Assembly: GCA_022843305.1 (NCBI GenBank)
Contig: JALHNX010000040.1
Span: 1 to 33,624, forward strand
DNA: 33,624 bases
Origin: Pyrinomonadaceae bacterium
GTDB taxonomy: Bacteria > Acidobacteriota > Blastocatellia > Pyrinomonadales > Pyrinomonadaceae
Direction of reading: 5' to 3'
This document shows, one piece after another, positions 31,551 to 33,624 of this stretch (positions within the stretch are counted from its first letter, which is position 1; each line of letters begins with the position of its first letter). A program made the position numbers and the translations under genes. A model generated the notes under the pieces. That model did not search any database and had not been told where the DNA came from. It was given only the letters and a program-made list of their open reading frames with translations.

Positions 31551-32072
31551 ATGGCAAACACAACAATTCTTTTACGTGAAGATATTGAAACCTTGGGCGG
31601 ACGCGGCGAAATCGTCAAAGTCAAATCGGGTTACGCGCGTAATTACCTTTTGCCGCAAGGTTTAGCGACCTTAGCGACGAAAGGGAACTTAAAGCAAATC
31701 GAACTCGAACGCGCCGCTTTATTGAAAAAAGCCGCCGTCGAAAAAGAAACCGCCGAACTGCAAGCCGGACAAATGGGCGATATTGCGCTTTCGTTTACCC
31801 GTAAAGCAGGCGAACAGGGACATCTTTTCGGTTCGGTTACTTCGATGGACATTGCCGAAGCCCTGAAATCCAAAGGTTACGAAATTGACCGTCGCAAAAT
31901 CATTTTGAAAGACGCGATCAAGGAAACCGGCGATTACACCGTCGGCTTGAAACTTCACCGCGAAGTTACCCTGCAAATCCCGGTAACGGTTCGCGGCGAA
32001 GGCGAAGAAGCCGCTCCCGCGCCGGTTGAAGAAACAAAACCGGAAGCCGCCGTTGAAGAAAGCGAAAGCTAA
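31551..32072 (+). CDS. rplI: Ribosomal protein bL9
   Basis: 173 aa; RBS aaggagg directly upstream. The N domain, TTILLREDIETLGGRGEIVKVKSGYARNYLLPQGLA, is diagnostic. The central helix is Lys/Glu-rich, and the C domain shows LFGSVTSMDIAEALKSKGYEIDRRKI and VGLKLHREVTLQIPVTV. An extra acidic C-terminal tail of about 20 residues is present. Two terminators follow. Confidence 0.96.
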   Translation: MANTTILLREDIETLGGRGEIVKVKSGYARNYLLPQGLATLATKGNLKQIELERAALLKKAAVEKETAELQAGQMGDIALSFTRKAGEQGHLFGSVTSMDIAEALKSKGYEIDRRKIILKDAIKETGDYTVGLKLHREVTLQIPVTVRGEGEEAAPAPVEETKPEAAVEESES

Positions 32073-32088
32073 AATAACGGTAAAATAA

Positions 32089-32124
32089 ATCGGCAAACAA
32101 ACTTTGGTTGTTTGCCGGTTTTGT
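32089..32124 (+). terminator. Intrinsic terminator 1 after rplI
   Basis: cggcaaacaa (32091-32100) pairs with ttgtttgccg (32108-32117), followed by a short T-rich end (gttttg). Confidence 0.8.
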
Positions 32125-32133
32125 AATAAAATC

Positions 32134-32170
32134 AAAGACTGCAAATTGGAAAAATTGCAGTCTTTTTTTA
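32134..32170 (+). terminator. Intrinsic terminator 2 after rplI
   Basis: aaagactgcaa (32134-32144) pairs with ttgcagtcttt (32155-32165), and the T-tract continues for about four bases. Two terminators in a row isolate dnaB from the ribosomal operon. Confidence 0.88.
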
Positions 32171-32248
32171 TCCGAAAAAATCGAAAATCAGCAAAAAGAA
32201 TCGGTATATTTTCTAAACTCCAAATAATAGGAAACCGACTTCAAAATT

Positions 32249-33622
32249 ATGTATTCGGAAGCGACCCGCGAGCAATATTTAGAAAAACCTCTGCCAAGCA
32301 GCGCCGAAAGCGAGCGCGTCATTCTGGGCGCGATTCTGCTCGATAATCAGCTGATTTCGCAGGCAATCGAAAAGCTCGATGCCGACGATTTTTACTCACC
32401 GCTTCATCGCCGAATTTATAAAGCCATGACCGCGCTCTTTGAACGCGGCGAGCGAATTGACCCGATACTGATCGGCGAAGAACTCAAAAAGGACGGCTCG
32501 ATTGATTCAATCGGCGGCGTTGCTTCGATCACGAATCTGACTTACGGCTTGCCGCATTTTTCCGACATTTTCGATTACGCCAAAGTCGTCAAAGATAAAT
32601 CAATCGTGCGTAATCTCATCAAGGTTTGCAATCAAATTACGAGCGAGGCTTTGGCGGAAGAAGATGACGCGAAGGACGTTCTCGACCACGCCGAACAGAT
32701 GATTTTCGCACTCGCTGATGAAAGAACGCGGCAAGGTTTCTCGCACATCCAGCCGATTGCCGAAACCGTCCTCGCCAAAGTTCAGGAATACGCCAAACGC
32801 GAAAGCCACGCGCTGACCGGACTTTCAACCGGATTCCGCGATCTGGACGAGAAAACTTCCGGTTTGCAAAAGACCGATTTGATTATCGTCGCCGCCAGAC
32901 CATCGATGGGAAAAACCGCTCTATGTCTTACGCTTGCACAAAATGCGGCAATTATGGAGAAAGCCGTCGTCGCCGTTTTCTCGCTTGAAATGTCGAAAGA
33001 ACAGCTCGTGATGCGTATGCTGTCGAGCGAGGCAAAGGTTGACGCGCATCGTTTTCGGACGGGTTATCTGACACGCGACGAATGGGGAAGATTGGCGGAA
33101 GCCATCGGGACGCTTTCGGAAGCGAAGATATTTATTGACGATACGCCGGGAATTTCCGTGCTTGAAATGCGCGCCAAATCGCGGCGGCTTTTTACCGAAC
33201 AAAAGAAACTCGATTTGATAGTCGTTGATTATCTGCAATTGATGTCCGGCTCGAAACGCACCGAATCGCGCCAGCAGGAAGTTTCCCAGATTTCGCGTGA
33301 ATTAAAATCTCTCGCAAAGGAATTACAAGTTCCGGTCGTCGCGCTTTCACAGCTTTCGCGCGCTCCCGAAGCCAGAAATCCGCCGCGCCCGATGATGTCG
33401 GATTTGAGAGAATCCGGCTCGATTGAGCAGGACGCCGACGTGGTGGCGTTTATTTATCGAGAGGATTATTATAAACCGACCGAGGAAAACGCGGGGATTG
33501 CCGAGCTTTTGATCTCAAAACAAAGAAACGGTCCGACGGGAACGGTAAAGTTGGCATTTTTGAAGGAATTTACGAGGTTTGAGAATTATTATGGAGATTA
33601 CGATGGCGGAAGCAGTGAGTAA
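32249..33622 (+). CDS. dnaB: Replicative DNA helicase DnaB
   Basis: 457 aa, complete; the stop lies two bases before the window ends. Its usual neighbour rplI is directly upstream. The N-terminal domain ([36 protein letters not shown]) is joined by a linker to the RecA-like motor. Walker A is in [10 protein letters not shown] (K222), EMSKEQL is the next motif, the Walker B run is [11 protein letters not shown], then [23 protein letters not shown] and the arginine-finger region [21 protein letters not shown]. There is no intein. It unwinds DNA at the replication fork as a hexamer. Confidence 0.97.
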   Translation: MYSEATREQYLEKPLPSSAESERVILGAILLDNQLISQAIEKLDADDFYSPLHRRIYKAMTALFERGERIDPILIGEELKKDGSIDSIGGVASITNLTYGLPHFSDIFDYAKVVKDKSIVRNLIKVCNQITSEALAEEDDAKDVLDHAEQMIFALADERTRQGFSHIQPIAETVLAKVQEYAKRESHALTGLSTGFRDLDEKTSGLQKTDLIIVAARPSMGKTALCLTLAQNAAIMEKAVVAVFSLEMSKEQLVMRMLSSEAKVDAHRFRTGYLTRDEWGRLAEAIGTLSEAKIFIDDTPGISVLEMRAKSRRLFTEQKKLDLIVVDYLQLMSGSKRTESRQQEVSQISRELKSLAKELQVPVVALSQLSRAPEARNPPRPMMSDLRESGSIEQDADVVAFIYREDYYKPTEENAGIAELLISKQRNGPTGTVKLAFLKEFTRFENYYGDYDGGSSE

Positions 33623-33624
33623 AG

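Overview
The window reads as an accessory-plus-housekeeping stretch of a diderm bacterium. It has a BamD-like envelope protein, a predicted outer-membrane beta-barrel, many Sec-exported proteins and a single-haem c-type protein. Codon and base style (heavy gcg, gaa, cga, ttc/ttt), weak Shine-Dalgarno sites before many genes, CAP and haem_bd proteins, and the ispE - tRNA-Gln - prs - rplY - pth - rpsF - rpsR - rplI - dnaB order suggest an Acidobacteriota genome, probably Blastocatellia-like. That placement is inference; no rRNA is present to prove it. Almost all genes are on the + strand; the exceptions are yraN and a two-gene unit at 13678-14533.

Layout. 1-1509 is the 3' part of acetyl-CoA synthetase. 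1510-1988 is a repeat- and hairpin-rich gap. 1989-5117 is a large VWA/Ig-like tail-anchored protein. 5202-5678 (-) is yraN, convergent with it across a strong hairpin. 5744-6849 holds a haem-binding protein and a CAP protein. 7049-11772 is the most interesting block. It holds a TIGR04222-like membrane protein with a Cys/Gly/Ser-only tail, a class I methyltransferase that starts on the next base, a DUF692/MNIO enzyme, a zinc-ribbon membrane protein and a GlcG/HbpS-like protein. After a nested palindromic element comes a small helical protein that looks like the SCO6045-type partner of DUF692 proteins. I read this block as a candidate MNIO-dependent peptide- or protein-modification system whose substrate may be the Cys-rich tail of the membrane protein itself.

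12159-13615 holds peptide deformylase and a beta-barrel protein with a structured leader. 13678-14533 (-) is a membrane protein coupled to an exported 8-Cys mini-protein. 14746-17356 holds P5C dehydrogenase and a secreted protein with Ca-loop-like motifs. 17442-20421 is a tRNA/rRNA-function run (fmt, trhO, rsmB). 20516-21992 holds a PASTA protein and rpe. 22121-26282 is an envelope/TPR run (BamD-like, membrane protein, large TPR protein). A GEMM-type (cyclic dinucleotide) riboswitch candidate sits directly before a second CAP protein (26522-27145). 27245-33622 holds ispE, tRNA-Gln, prs, rplY, pth, rpsF, rpsR, rplI and dnaB.

A second theme is repeats. At least twelve loci carry arrays of 7-nt (two of 8-nt) units. 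Many consist of a left array, a short spacer and the reverse-complement array, and unit sequences differ between loci. Most lie between genes, but one sits inside fmt and one inside rsmB, where they add residues without breaking the frame.
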